From contig NZ_WHOH01000001.1 of NCBI RefSeq assembly GCF_009741735.1, forward strand, positions 992,001 through 1,056,000: a DNA stretch of 64,000 bases, in the 5' to 3' direction. This DNA comes from Lentibacillus sp. JNUCC-1. Its GTDB lineage: Bacteria; Bacillota; Bacilli; Bacillales; Amphibacillaceae. The notes beneath the pieces are model-generated. The model was not told the DNA's origin, did not search any database, and worked only from the letters and a program-made list of their open reading frames with translations. The translations under genes were made by a program, and so were the position numbers. Positions 53,739 through 63,393 of this stretch are shown here, piece after piece; position 1 is the stretch's first letter; each line of letters opens with the position of its first letter.

Positions 53739-56700
53739 TTAGTGTGCCAATTTTCTCTTGCGGTAAAGCACAAGGGCGGTACCAGACAGGATCAGAATAA
53801 TCCCTGCCAACAAAATGGAATACATGGTTGTTGCTGTGACAGGCAGTTTTTGGCCGCCATTTCCGCCACTGCCTGGAGGTGTGCCATCTTTGTCACCGTC
53901 TCCAACAGATCCTGGAGGTGTACCGTTTTGATCGCCATCCCCGTCAGATCCTGGAGGTGTGGTGTCATCTCCATTTTCATCTGATTCACCAGGGATTTCA
54001 GGCGCTTCTTCACCTTTAAGGTCAATAATACGACCTTCTCTTTCAGGATCGACAACACCATCGAGGTATTGTTCCTCTACCATATAATCTCGGAGCTGCT
54101 GCCAATCAGTTTCACCAATGTCTTTAACACGTCCGTCTTCATAAGCTTTGGCGAATGTTTCAAACCCGTCTCCGCCTTGTCCTGTAAAGCCGTTCGTGGT
54201 AACCAAATATTCACCATCAGGCTGAATTTCAATTAACTCGCCGCCTCGGTCAAGATACATTTTGGCAACACGATCACCCGGTTCTTTTGTACTGTCATAA
54301 TAGTACTTCATACCGGATACATGCAGGAATCCGCCATTTTCAGCAGGGGCCTGACGCACGGCGTGTTCCAGAATGTCCTTGATTTCCTGTCCTGTCAATG
54401 TAGCAATAACAGGGTCATTTCCAAACGGCAGGACACTGATAACTTCACCTGTTGTAATCGGACCTTTGTCGATCGGAGCCCGGATGCCACCACCGTTTTG
54501 AAAAGCGATGACTGTTTTTGGAAACTTTTCTTTAGCTTTCGCGAGCATCGCATCCGTAACCAAGTTGCCGAGTTCTGTTTCGTTAGCGCGGACACTATCG
54601 TCACCTGGCTCGTCTTGACGAGGGTTAATGAGATCTTTCATGGCTTCAGCACCGATCTCTTCATTCATAACTTCGTCAATTTGCTCCTTATACGCCGCTA
54701 GAACTTTCTCAGCTTCAGGATCAGCTTCATAGTTATCCACTTCAAGCAATTCTCCAGCATGCCCAACGATTTCACCGTTATCATCGAATGATACGTTAAG
54801 TGTGCCGAGATATTCTCCGTATTCACCAGCTTGAACGATGACTGTCGGAGCTTTTTCTTTACCATTTTCACCTTTTGTAATGACATCAGGCGGTGTTACC
54901 TCAGAGTGAGAATGCCCACCAATAATGACGTCAATACCATCGACCTCTTTAGCAAGACGCAAGTCATTTCCGACATCCGGCGCACTGTCATAGCCAAGAT
55001 GGTTAACGGCTACTACCTTGTTAATACCGGCGTCTTCAAATTCCTTGACCGCTTTTTCAGCGGAGGCTTTGAAGTCCTCAAACTTAACATCCATTGGGCT
55101 GGCAATATTAATCGTATCTTCAGTCGTCAATCCGAAAATACCGATCTTTTCACCATTAACTTCTTTGACAATACTGTTATAGATTTCCCCATTATTAGGG
55201 TCTTCTGCAAGTGATTCGTTCGTTTCAAGATCTTTCATAAATGGATCTTTGGAAAAGTCAATATTCGTACCGAGAAATGGAAACTCTGCCCCTGCAACAA
55301 ATTCAGAAAGGGACTTTTGGCCGCTTTCCTCGTCTCCAAGGTCAAATTCGTGATTTCCAAAGACCATGGCATCAATGTCCATCATATTCATAATGGCCAA
55401 ATCTGCCTGACCTTTAAATTCGTTGAAATAAAGCGTTCCAGAAAATACATCTCCACCATTAAGTAGCAATGATTCTGGATGTGTTGCTCGAAAGTCTTTA
55501 ATAGCCGTGAGCATCTTAGGCAATTGCTCTGCACGTGCATGCGTATCGTTCATGTGCATGATATTCAGTTTATAGGAATTATCTGCAGCTGCCAGATCAA
55601 GTTGTGCGAGCACTGGATCATGGTCGCTGGCGCGTCCATGCATGTCTGTAAAGTCGGCGTTTACGTGTAAAACATCGACTTTTGAGGCTTCGGACAGATT
55701 ATTAGAAACAAGGATGTGATCCAGCACCTGGGAATTCCCCTGGAACACATAGCTGTAACGTTCTTCAGCAGGCACCTGATCAATTAAGTTAGTCAATTCA
55801 TTACCTTTTAAAACCTTAAGCGGTGTCGAGAATTCAAAATCATTCATGTCACCGAGCACAACCACATTTTCTTTAGGGTTGTCTTGTTTGATTTCTTTTA
55901 CAAAGTCATTAACTGCACGAGCCAACTTAATACGCTCGGCTTCACTCCCGAGAACTGGTGGCTGGTTCTGTCCAAATGTTCCGTCATCGCCACGCTTGGA
56001 ATTCAAATGATTGTTGACGACGACAACACTTTCCCCTTGGAACTCAAACTGTGCTGCCAAAGGTTTCCGTGTCCCTTCAAAAGTATCTGGTGACACACGA
56101 CCAGGGTTAAGGGTCAACTGACCATTTTCATATCCAACTGCCGCTGTAGACGAACCTTTTTGCCCGTCAATCATAGTTACACGATCAGGGTTATAGAGAT
56201 AACCAACGCGGATGTTACCGTTTGGCGCTCCGCCGTCTTTGTTGTACTCTGGGTTGATATTAGCATATTCGTAAGTTGGACCATTTTGAGCCTTAATTTC
56301 TGAAATGAGTCGTTCATAGCTTTCTGACGCATCAGCATCGTTTGGACCTTTGTCTTGTCCGTTATTATCCATAACCTCAACAATACCAATGATGTCAGGA
56401 CTGTTCATGCCGTCAACAAAAGCTTTAGCAATATTTTCAGCTTTCTTAGGTGGCGTCTCACTTTTGTTATTTGAGAAATTCTCCACATTATAAGAAGCAA
56501 CAGTCAGTTTATCAGCTTCTTTTGTGATGGTTGTTTTTTGTGGCTCTGTATTGCCTTCTTTAAAAACAGATTTAACTTCATCGAGATTTGAATAGACCTT
56601 ATAGTTGCCATAGCCATAATTGACTACACCTGTAATGGCCTCCGTAAATTTGTCTCCAGTTTTAACGGCAAAATCCCGTGCTGGCCCGTTTGGCTGCAAT

Positions 56701-58586
56701 TTAAATTGAACCGCTTGTGCCATCGGCCCGTTTTCTGTCAGACGAATGCCGCCATTAACAGTTGTGTTTTCTGGTTTGAATTCATCAGTTACAACAACGA
56801 GATCACCATGTTGCTGTGGTGCAACCGCTCTGGCAGGTTCCACTTCCACTCTCATGCCTTCAATGCTTTCCCAGAAATCGATAGCGTATTTGTTTGGTTC
56901 AAAAACATCAAATGTATCTTCTCCAGCGATCTTAGATGGAATATCACTTGATGTGATTTTAACCGGGGCAGGAAGTTCAACATTTTTTTCTTGAATATTG
57001 ACAGAACCGCCCTTATCATCACGGGCATTGATCTGAGTAACCGGCAAATCGGTTTTTTCTTTGTCACTATAGCCGTCAATATAATACTCGTCTACCTTAC
57101 CTGTGACTTCAACAAGATCGCCGACTGAGACGTCTTCTGCTTTTCCAGTATAAATGACGATCCCTTCAGATGTTTTCGGGTTGCCGTCGTATTGATCTTC
57201 GGGTGTCTGCATGTGGAAGTAGTGGGAGCCTCTAATATCATACTTATATGTCACGATGCCCTCGACATTTTCCACATTCTGACCTTTCATTGGTGATTCG
57301 TGACTCTCCCCTTGGATATGGTGGATTTTCACGCCATCTTCTGCCTGGTAAACCGTGTAACTAAATTCAACTGGGTCACTTGTCGTCAACCCATCTTTTT
57401 TGGCAATAGCTTTGACTGTCATGTTCTCACTGACTGTTATTGGTCCATTGTAAAGTTTACCTTGTTCTGGATCACTTCCGTCAGTGGTGTAAAAAATTTC
57501 CGCTCCTTCAGTACCCGTTTTGAGTGTGACTTCAGAATCAGCCGGGATGGTACCTGCATTCGGGCTTGCTGTAACAGGGCGTACTTTCGAACTATCAGCT
57601 ACAACATCCTGTTTGCTTCTCGGAATGATTTGATGGACATCGCCAAATTGGGTCACAATGCCTGTGATAGATTCATAGGTTCTATCAGTGTTGAGCCCAA
57701 GTGCGTCAGTTTCATCTCGAACGACAAAACCGTTGCCATCAGCATCTTCGGCACTATAGTTGCTGCCATCGACACCTGTGAGTTTAACGTTTTCAATTAT
57801 GACAAGCTTGGATTGATGGTTTTTTAACTGGCTGCCATCAATCGGCAAGGCACTTGGCACACCAACACCCGCGGTTTTCTCTTCTATGGTCGTGCCTTGT
57901 AATTGCAACAGGCCATTATAGTTATCCAAAGATCCGGTTACGGTAATCTCATCACCAAGTTGCACATCGAGTGACGGTGGACGAAGCGCAATCGCGGCAT
58001 TATCATCCTGGATCTGTATGGAGTTTTTTAATTTTGCTGTTACAATGCCTTTTGTTTTAGCTTCACCCGTTTCTTGAGCTCGAACTTCTGTAATGGTCTT
58101 AAGCTCGAGTGGTGGAGCAGGCTCTTCGGATTCGGAGGTGAATTTCATCTCTGTTGGATCTTTCAATCCGTAGTGTGACGATATATAACCCAAAAGTTTC
58201 CCAGTTACAATCACTTCTTTCCCAACGTTATTAGGATTTGTTTTCAGACCAAAATCTGATCTAAATTGTTTTGAAACCTGTACGTACAGCATGTTATCCG
58301 TATTGGTTTCATCCTTATTATCAGCGATTGCGTAATTATAATCCTCAGGGAATTCTTCAGGATTTTTTGTAACATTATCTTTACTTAGAGCGTACCCAAC
58401 AATATATCCTTTGACGGTCTTGTCACTGCCATCATTATCCAATCCAATTGCCTCTGCTACAGAAATAGAATGATCAGCATCCGCTGCCTGAACTGTAAAT
58501 GGCGCAGCTGCTGGGGTAAACAAACTCAGCAAAAGAACAGCAATCAACAATATGCTATAGTGCTTTTGTCTTGCTTTTAAATGCAT
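53739..58586 (-). CDS. YhcR-type wall-anchored nuclease/5'-nucleotidase, 1615 residues
   Basis: Signal peptide (about 1-35, hydrophobic core ILLIAVLLLSLF, AQA-like cleavage VQAAD). Then a YhcR-type N-terminal domain (about 38-150), OB-fold repeats (about 160-330 and 430-680), a chitobiase C-terminal-like segment (about 340-415: GTIPADSEVTLKT, IFYTTDGSDP), an endonuclease/exonuclease/phosphatase domain (about 690-1005: VASYNVENFS, VVNNHLNSKRG, LGDMNDFE, SDHDPV), a calcineurin-like phosphoesterase (about 1007-1260: MHMNDTHAR, NGGDVFSG, FGNHEFD, GGHSHSE) and a 5'-nucleotidase C domain (about 1300-1490: NGGGIRAPI, NGFTGQGGDGF). The C-terminus has PPGS/DGD repeats, LPVTA at 1581-1585, a membrane helix and RKRK: a sortase signal. 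Degrades extracellular DNA/RNA and releases phosphate from nucleotides. Confidence 0.92.
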   Translation of the reverse strand: MHLKARQKHYSILLIAVLLLSLFTPAAAPFTVQAADADHSISVAEAIGLDNDGSDKTVKGYIVGYALSKDNVTKNPEEFPEDYNYAIADNKDETNTDNMLYVQVSKQFRSDFGLKTNPNNVGKEVIVTGKLLGYISSHYGLKDPTEMKFTSESEEPAPPLELKTITEVRAQETGEAKTKGIVTAKLKNSIQIQDDNAAIALRPPSLDVQLGDEITVTGSLDNYNGLLQLQGTTIEEKTAGVGVPSALPIDGSQLKNHQSKLVIIENVKLTGVDGSNYSAEDADGNGFVVRDETDALGLNTDRTYESITGIVTQFGDVHQIIPRSKQDVVADSSKVRPVTASPNAGTIPADSEVTLKTGTEGAEIFYTTDGSDPEQGKLYNGPITVSENMTVKAIAKKDGLTTSDPVEFSYTVYQAEDGVKIHHIQGESHESPMKGQNVENVEGIVTYKYDIRGSHYFHMQTPEDQYDGNPKTSEGIVIYTGKAEDVSVGDLVEVTGKVDEYYIDGYSDKEKTDLPVTQINARDDKGGSVNIQEKNVELPAPVKITSSDIPSKIAGEDTFDVFEPNKYAIDFWESIEGMRVEVEPARAVAPQQHGDLVVVTDEFKPENTTVNGGIRLTENGPMAQAVQFKLQPNGPARDFAVKTGDKFTEAITGVVNYGYGNYKVYSNLDEVKSVFKEGNTEPQKTTITKEADKLTVASYNVENFSNNKSETPPKKAENIAKAFVDGMNSPDIIGIVEVMDNNGQDKGPNDADASESYERLISEIKAQNGPTYEYANINPEYNKDGGAPNGNIRVGYLYNPDRVTMIDGQKGSSTAAVGYENGQLTLNPGRVSPDTFEGTRKPLAAQFEFQGESVVVVNNHLNSKRGDDGTFGQNQPPVLGSEAERIKLARAVNDFVKEIKQDNPKENVVVLGDMNDFEFSTPLKVLKGNELTNLIDQVPAEERYSYVFQGNSQVLDHILVSNNLSEASKVDVLHVNADFTDMHGRASDHDPVLAQLDLAAADNSYKLNIMHMNDTHARAEQLPKMLTAIKDFRATHPESLLLNGGDVFSGTLYFNEFKGQADLAIMNMMDIDAMVFGNHEFDLGDEESGQKSLSEFVAGAEFPFLGTNIDFSKDPFMKDLETNESLAEDPNNGEIYNSIVKEVNGEKIGIFGLTTEDTINIASPMDVKFEDFKASAEKAVKEFEDAGINKVVAVNHLGYDSAPDVGNDLRLAKEVDGIDVIIGGHSHSEVTPPDVITKGENGKEKAPTVIVQAGEYGEYLGTLNVSFDDNGEIVGHAGELLEVDNYEADPEAEKVLAAYKEQIDEVMNEEIGAEAMKDLINPRQDEPGDDSVRANETELGNLVTDAMLAKAKEKFPKTVIAFQNGGGIRAPIDKGPITTGEVISVLPFGNDPVIATLTGQEIKDILEHAVRQAPAENGGFLHVSGMKYYYDSTKEPGDRVAKMYLDRGGELIEIQPDGEYLVTTNGFTGQGGDGFETFAKAYEDGRVKDIGETDWQQLRDYMVEEQYLDGVVDPEREGRIIDLKGEEAPEIPGESDENGDDTTPPGSDGDGDQNGTPPGSVGDGDKDGTPPGSGGNGGQKLPVTATTMYSILLAGIILILSGTALVLYRKRKLAH

Positions 58587-59098
58587 CTTTGTCTCTCCCT
58601 ATGGTTTATTTATCCCTGTCCTAAAAAATTGTCAACCTCTAGTTAGAATGTTTCTATTGATATGTATATCTCAGGATCCAGAGATAGATTTAATTAATGG
58701 ATACAAACGCGCACTTTGACAGCGTTTTCACATTTATAAGAACACCTCGCTTTCTGTAAAAGTAAGCCGTTCCTACAATGTAAGTTACTAAACTATTATA
58801 AGGTTGTCAATGTATATTAGCGACAATTAAAGATGTTTTAATAATGTTTTTATTCGACTGTAAATAGTTCTTTGTGGTCATTTTCAGCTGTTCTTATAAG
58901 AGTTAAAAGACCTAGTTCGGGACTATTGTATTAGTATTAATATAAACTGTTTGTGAAAGGTTGCTGGAATTATAAAACTTGAAAGTGACAGACATTAGCC
59001 AAATTGTTCAATCCTAAGAGAAGAAAGATCCCTTTAAAATAAGTTGATATTCAGTCTTGTAAGGTTAATTCTCGACTTTAGTTTAAAAATTTAAAATA
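58587..59098. other. AT-rich leader region of the wall nuclease gene
   Basis: A possible minus-strand promoter TTGACA (58630-58635), 17 bp, TAAATA (58607-58612) lies so close to the ribosome site AGGGAGAGA that the leader would be about 14 bases; a promoter further upstream may be the real one. A weak REP-like fragment GAAAGTGACAGACATTAG is near 58981. Nothing else recognised. Confidence 0.4.
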
Positions 59099-59149
59099 TA
59101 AAAAAGCCGGGTAGAAGTCGGTTCCAAGGAGTGACTTCTTTCTAGCTTT
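59099..59149. terminator. Terminator-like inverted repeat (diverged)
   Basis: AAAAAAGCCGGGTAGAAGTC pairs imperfectly with GACTTCTTTCTAGCTTT. Diverged relative of the AGCCAGAAGGAAG family. Confidence 0.65.
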
Positions 59150-59206
59150 GTATGGACCATAACTAAATAATTTACCTATCAATTTCTGTGGCAACGTTCA
59201 TAAACT

Positions 59207-59252
59207 AAAAGACAGAAGGAAGCCAACCCAAGAATGACTTCCTTCTGTCTTT
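59207..59252. terminator. Terminator of the GH31 gene
   Basis: AAAGACAGAAGGAAG pairs with CTTCCTTCTGTCTTT around CCAACCCAAGAATGA; on the minus strand it lies 55 bp past the GH31 stop codon. Confidence 0.85.
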
Positions 59253-59306
59253 ATATATCTGTAATTATCTCATTCAAACTACAGTTCGACTTGATAGAAC
59301 CAAAAA

Positions 59307-61643
59307 TTAAAGGTCTATCTGTCTCTTTTGCTGTCCATTCACCTTTACATCATCCACCGAATCTCCATGAAATCCAACTAATATCGACCCATAAGCCGGC
59401 TTGAAATTTCCACTCTGGCCCACAACGCGGACATCAACGCCCTTGGCTTCGCTCACGATTTTGAGCTCAAGCTTCATGTAATCACCGTTTTCATAGGCAT
59501 ACGTTTCCCCGTCATCGTCGTAAAATGTCATCCGATACGTCTCTCCCGGTTCACCATGGTAAACGTTCAATGTCACATCTTTTGGTGTTTTGTCCTTGTT
59601 GGATGTCCAGTCGCCCATGACAAAAGCGGTCCCTTTTTTCACGAAAATCGGGAGGTCTTCAAGTTCAGCATGAATCAGGTGTGACATACCACCCGCATAT
59701 TCTTGCTCAGTCATGATATCGACCCAGGTGCCCTCTGGCATGTACACAGCGCGGTCTGTCACAGACGGCTGCAAGATTGGGGCGATCATCACGTTGTCGC
59801 CGATCATGAACTGATCATTCAAATTGTATGTTTTTTCATCGTCCGGAAATTCCATGAACAATGGGCGCATCACAGGGAGTCCTGAAACACTCGCTTCATA
59901 AAAAAGACTGTACAGCTGTGGCATCCATTCGTAACGCATCTGAATATAGCGGCGCATGATCGCTTCATACTTTTCCCCGAATTGCCATGGTTCCTGGTAG
60001 CGAAAACCGATCGCTGAGTGGTTCCGGAAAAATGGGGTAAACGCGCCGACCTGGGTCCAGCGGGTAAGAAGTTCGGCGTTGGTATCATGAGCAAATCCGC
60101 CAACATCCGGGCCTGTGAATGCAACACCGGAAAGGCCGAGATTCATCACCATTGGAAGCGACATTTGCAAATGCTCCCAGAAGCTGCGGTTGTCGCCAGT
60201 CCATACCGACCCATACCGCTGTACGCCGCCATAGCCTGCACGGGTCAACAGGAATGGCCGCTTGCCGTCGAGCTGCTTTTTCATCCCTTCATAAGTTGCC
60301 TCGCCCATCAAAAGACCGTACACATTATGGAGTTCGCGATGTGTTGTTGGGCGTCCGTCGTTTCGGTGCATGACCGACGTGTCCATCGTTTTCGTTTCAT
60401 TGAAAACAGCTGGTTCGTTCATATCGTTCCAAATGCCCTCGACGCCGATTTCGGTGTAAAAAGCATGCTTCTCTCCCCACCAGTCGCGCACCTTTTGCTC
60501 AGTAAAGTCTGGAAATGCACTGGTTCCAGGCCATACATCGCCAAAGTAGATGTCTCCTTCAAGGTATTTACAGAAAAGATCATCACGAACGCCTTCCTGA
60601 TAAATCGCATATTCGCTGTCTTTTTTCACACCTGGGTCAACAATCGGAACGACTCGGATGCCCATGTCACGCAGATCAGCGATTAATTTTTTCGGATTGG
60701 GAAAGCGATCTTTGTCGAACGTGAACACGCGATAACCATCCATATAATGAATATCGAGGTGAATCACATCAATTGGAATGTCTTTGTCGATAAAATTTTG
60801 AGCGAGTGCACGCACTTCTTTTTCCGACTCGTAGCTGTAGCGTGACTGATGATAGCCGAGCGACCATTTTGACGGGAGTGGAATGCGTCCAGTCAAATGG
60901 GTGTACTGCTGAAGGACAGCTTTTGGATCAGGCCCAGCCATGACATAATAATCAAGCTGACCGCCCTCTGCGGAAAAGCTGTACGTGTCTTCAGATGTTT
61001 TCATGTCAAAAAACGACCGGAATGTATTGTCAAAAAAGATGCCATGCGCCCGGCCTTCGCGGAGTGTCATGAAGTACGGGATCGACTCATACAATGGATC
61101 GGTCTCAGGATTGTGCGGGGCATACACGTCCGTGTTCCACATCTCGAGCGCTTCACCGCGTTTGTTGAGATGTCCGCTTTTCTCCCCAAAGCCATAAAAG
61201 TGATCTGCCCCATGCATTTTTTTGAACGCAGCCACTGTACCGTCTGCTTGGTAGCACATGCCGCGCTCCCCTTCCCCGACAAGCTCCTGGCCGCTTGAGT
61301 CTTTAATCGTGATGCGGAACGGTGTTTTTGTGATATGAATTTCAAGACGTTCTGTTGCGAGCGTCAGGTAGATATCCTCATCAATAACCCGCACCGCGAC
61401 ATCTTCCGCGTTTGCAATTACTGCCCGAGACTGATCAAGGGCAGGCGTACTCTCGGGATTCATCACCACACGCACAATGTCAGCCCGGAAAAACCGAACC
61501 GCCACTTCAGCGTTCTCACACGAAAATAAATAAGTAGAACCATCTTTTTCATAACTATTCAAACTGCCAACATCACGGTAAATAACCGGCTTCTCTGCCT
61601 GGCTATTCCCCGGATGAATCGCAAAACTCGTATCGTCTAGCAT
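59307..61643 (-). CDS. Glycoside hydrolase family 31 alpha-glucosidase
   Basis: About 778 residues, cytoplasmic (no signal). N-terminal beta-sandwich (about 1-230), TIM barrel (about 230-590) and C-terminal beta domains. GH31 landmarks: GYHQSRYSYESEKEVRALA near 263 (in parts), DVIHLDIHYMDGYRVFTFD near 290 (in parts), nucleophile Asp in GIWNDMNEPAVF near 406, RPFLLTRAGYGGVQRYGSVWTGDNRS near 468 (in parts; acid/base Asp in WTGDN), and GPDVGGF near 515. Cleaves alpha-1,4/1,6-glucosides or related alpha-linked sugars. ATG 61643 follows AGGAGG; upstream 35 residues of open frame lack a ribosome site. Neighbour of a sulfatase gene. Confidence 0.93.
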   Translation of the reverse strand: MLDDTSFAIHPGNSQAEKPVIYRDVGSLNSYEKDGSTYLFSCENAEVAVRFFRADIVRVVMNPESTPALDQSRAVIANAEDVAVRVIDEDIYLTLATERLEIHITKTPFRITIKDSSGQELVGEGERGMCYQADGTVAAFKKMHGADHFYGFGEKSGHLNKRGEALEMWNTDVYAPHNPETDPLYESIPYFMTLREGRAHGIFFDNTFRSFFDMKTSEDTYSFSAEGGQLDYYVMAGPDPKAVLQQYTHLTGRIPLPSKWSLGYHQSRYSYESEKEVRALAQNFIDKDIPIDVIHLDIHYMDGYRVFTFDKDRFPNPKKLIADLRDMGIRVVPIVDPGVKKDSEYAIYQEGVRDDLFCKYLEGDIYFGDVWPGTSAFPDFTEQKVRDWWGEKHAFYTEIGVEGIWNDMNEPAVFNETKTMDTSVMHRNDGRPTTHRELHNVYGLLMGEATYEGMKKQLDGKRPFLLTRAGYGGVQRYGSVWTGDNRSFWEHLQMSLPMVMNLGLSGVAFTGPDVGGFAHDTNAELLTRWTQVGAFTPFFRNHSAIGFRYQEPWQFGEKYEAIMRRYIQMRYEWMPQLYSLFYEASVSGLPVMRPLFMEFPDDEKTYNLNDQFMIGDNVMIAPILQPSVTDRAVYMPEGTWVDIMTEQEYAGGMSHLIHAELEDLPIFVKKGTAFVMGDWTSNKDKTPKDVTLNVYHGEPGETYRMTFYDDDGETYAYENGDYMKLELKIVSEAKGVDVRVVGQSGNFKPAYGSILVGFHGDSVDDVKVNGQQKRQIDL

Positions 61644-61746
61644 ACAAAAACCTCCTGACTTATAAAGGGATAATATCATGGGGGCTGTCGCTGATACCTG
61701 TGACCTGGGTGAAAGCACCGCGTTGGTAACTGTCTCCATTAAAATC

Positions 61747-61795
61747 AAGCCCTGAAGGAAGTCCTCTCATGGGGTCGCTTCCCTCTGGCCTTTTA
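61747..61795. terminator. Terminator-like inverted repeat next to array A9
   Basis: GCCCTGAAGGAAG pairs imperfectly with CTTCCCTCTGGCC, then TTTTATTTT. Lies between the sulfatase 3' end and the GH31 start. Confidence 0.65.
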
Positions 61796-61798
61796 TTT

Positions 61799-61938
61799 TA
61801 TCCAGGTTTTCGAGTATGGTATCCAGGTTTATTTTCGTATATCCAGGTTTTTCAGGCGGATATCCAGAATATTTTCTGTATATCCAGAATTTCGGGCGCT
61901 TTATCCAGAATTTAAGCGGTTTTATCCAGGTTTCACCT
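61799..61938 (+). repeat. About 21-bp tandem array A9 with a different core (TATCCAGGTTT/TATCCAGAATT)
   Basis: TATCCAG recurs at 61799, 61820, 61840, 61861, 61881, 61902 and 61923 (steps of 21, 20, 21, 20, 21, 21). Same polarity, same period and same place next to a terminator-like stem as A1-A8, but the core reads TATCCAGR rather than CTATCNNAGCAAG and spacers are T-rich. Probably a divergent subfamily. Confidence 0.85.
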
Positions 61939-61962
61939 GATCACAACGCCCCTGCAAAAACT

Positions 61963-63355
61963 TCACTCATAATCCTCCACAGCATCTTTCAACCGATACA
62001 GCTCTTCTTTCAACGTCTTCACGGTTTCGGCGTACTCAGGAACGTCATAAACGTTATTCAGCTCATGGGGATCTTTTTTTAAGTCGAACAGTTCCCACTC
62101 AGGTTCACGGGATTCATCAAGTGTGTTGGACGAACCCAGCGCCTCGCCGTAATAATAGATTAGCTTATAACGGTGCGTGCGCATGCCGTAATGGGCTACG
62201 ACTTTGTGCGGTTCACTCAGATGCTCCCAGTACCGGTAGTAGTGGGACGTCTGCCAGTCGTCGGGCGTCCGTTCCTCAAGCACCGGACGCAGACTTGTCC
62301 CTTGCATGAACTCGGGGATCTCAACGCCCGCGTAATCCAGGAAGGTCTCCGCAAAGTCCACGTTTAAAGCGAAATCCTCTGTCGTGGTCCCAGCTCGCAC
62401 GCCTTCTGGATAGCGGACGATGAATGGCATGCGGAGCGATTCTTCATACATGAACCGCTTATCATACCAGCCGTGGTCCCCAGGAAAAATCCTTGGTCAG
62501 ATGTATAGATCACAATCGTGTTGTCAGCCAGTCCGGCTTCATCCAGATAGTCAAGCATACGTCCGACGTTATCATCGATCGAGGCAACGACGCGCAAATA
62601 ATCCTTAATGTACCGCTGATATTTCCAGCTTTTCAACTCAGCCGGGGTCAAGCCCTCGGGCGGTTCAACTTTTAAATCAATTTCATTCAAATCGCTCTCA
62701 ATCCGCATAGTAGCCTCTTTTGCAGCATTGGACCGGTTTGAATAATCATCGTTAAAGGTGACCGGCTCAGGGATGTCGACCTCGTCATACATATGGGCAT
62801 GTTTCGCGTCAGGTTCCCACGGCCGGTGGGGGGCTTTATGGTGACACATTAGGAAAAACGGCTGATCCTCGGTTCGTTTTTTCAGCCAGTCCAACGAGAG
62901 GTCTGTGATGATGTCGGTCACATACCCCTCATATTGCTTCTCCTCTCCCATTTCATACATCGGCGGATTGTGATATTCCCCTGGCCGGGCAACACATTCC
63001 AGTAGTCAAACCCGGTTGGATCATTGTTGCCGCCATGGCCAAGATGCCACTTTCCGACGATGGCGGTCTGGTAACCGTTGTTCTGTAAAATTTTCTGGAC
63101 GTTCGGCCGGTTGCCATCGAATGTGTCGCCCAGCGTTTTAACCCCGTTCATATGGTTATACTGGCCGGTCATAATCGCCGCCCGGCTCGGCGCACAGATG
63201 GAGTTCGTGCAGAAACAATTGTCAAAACGCATCCCTTCCTCAGCAATCCGGTCCAGATTCGGCGTCTCATTGATGCGGCTCCCATAACAACTCATCGCAT
63301 GTGCCGCATGATCATCACTCATAATAAATAAAATATTCGGCTGTGTTTGTACCAT
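61963..63355 (-). CDS. Sulfatase, Cys-type (two frameshifts here)
   Basis: Type I sulfatase, 464 residues after correction. N-terminus [20 protein letters not shown] carries the metal-binding DD pair. [13 protein letters not shown] near 54 holds the Cys that becomes formylglycine (CxPxR). GKWHLG near 101 and [11 protein letters not shown] near 173 are active-site segments. Frame breaks at CCCC runs 62978-62981 and 62478-62481; one added base at each gives [20 protein letters not shown] and [20 protein letters not shown] (the metal site DQG..LGDHG). Hydrolyses sulfate esters of a sugar, probably in the cytoplasm since no signal is seen. No formylglycine-generating enzyme lies in the window. 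Confidence 0.9.
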
Positions 63356-63393
63356 TTACATTCCCCTTTCAAAATTTAATACAATTTTGCGCG

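Noticed and set aside
281..63355. Insertion sequences or transposases as the cause of broken genes
   Set aside because: No transposase-like frame, terminal repeats or target duplications at the frame breaks; each break is a single base in a homopolymer.
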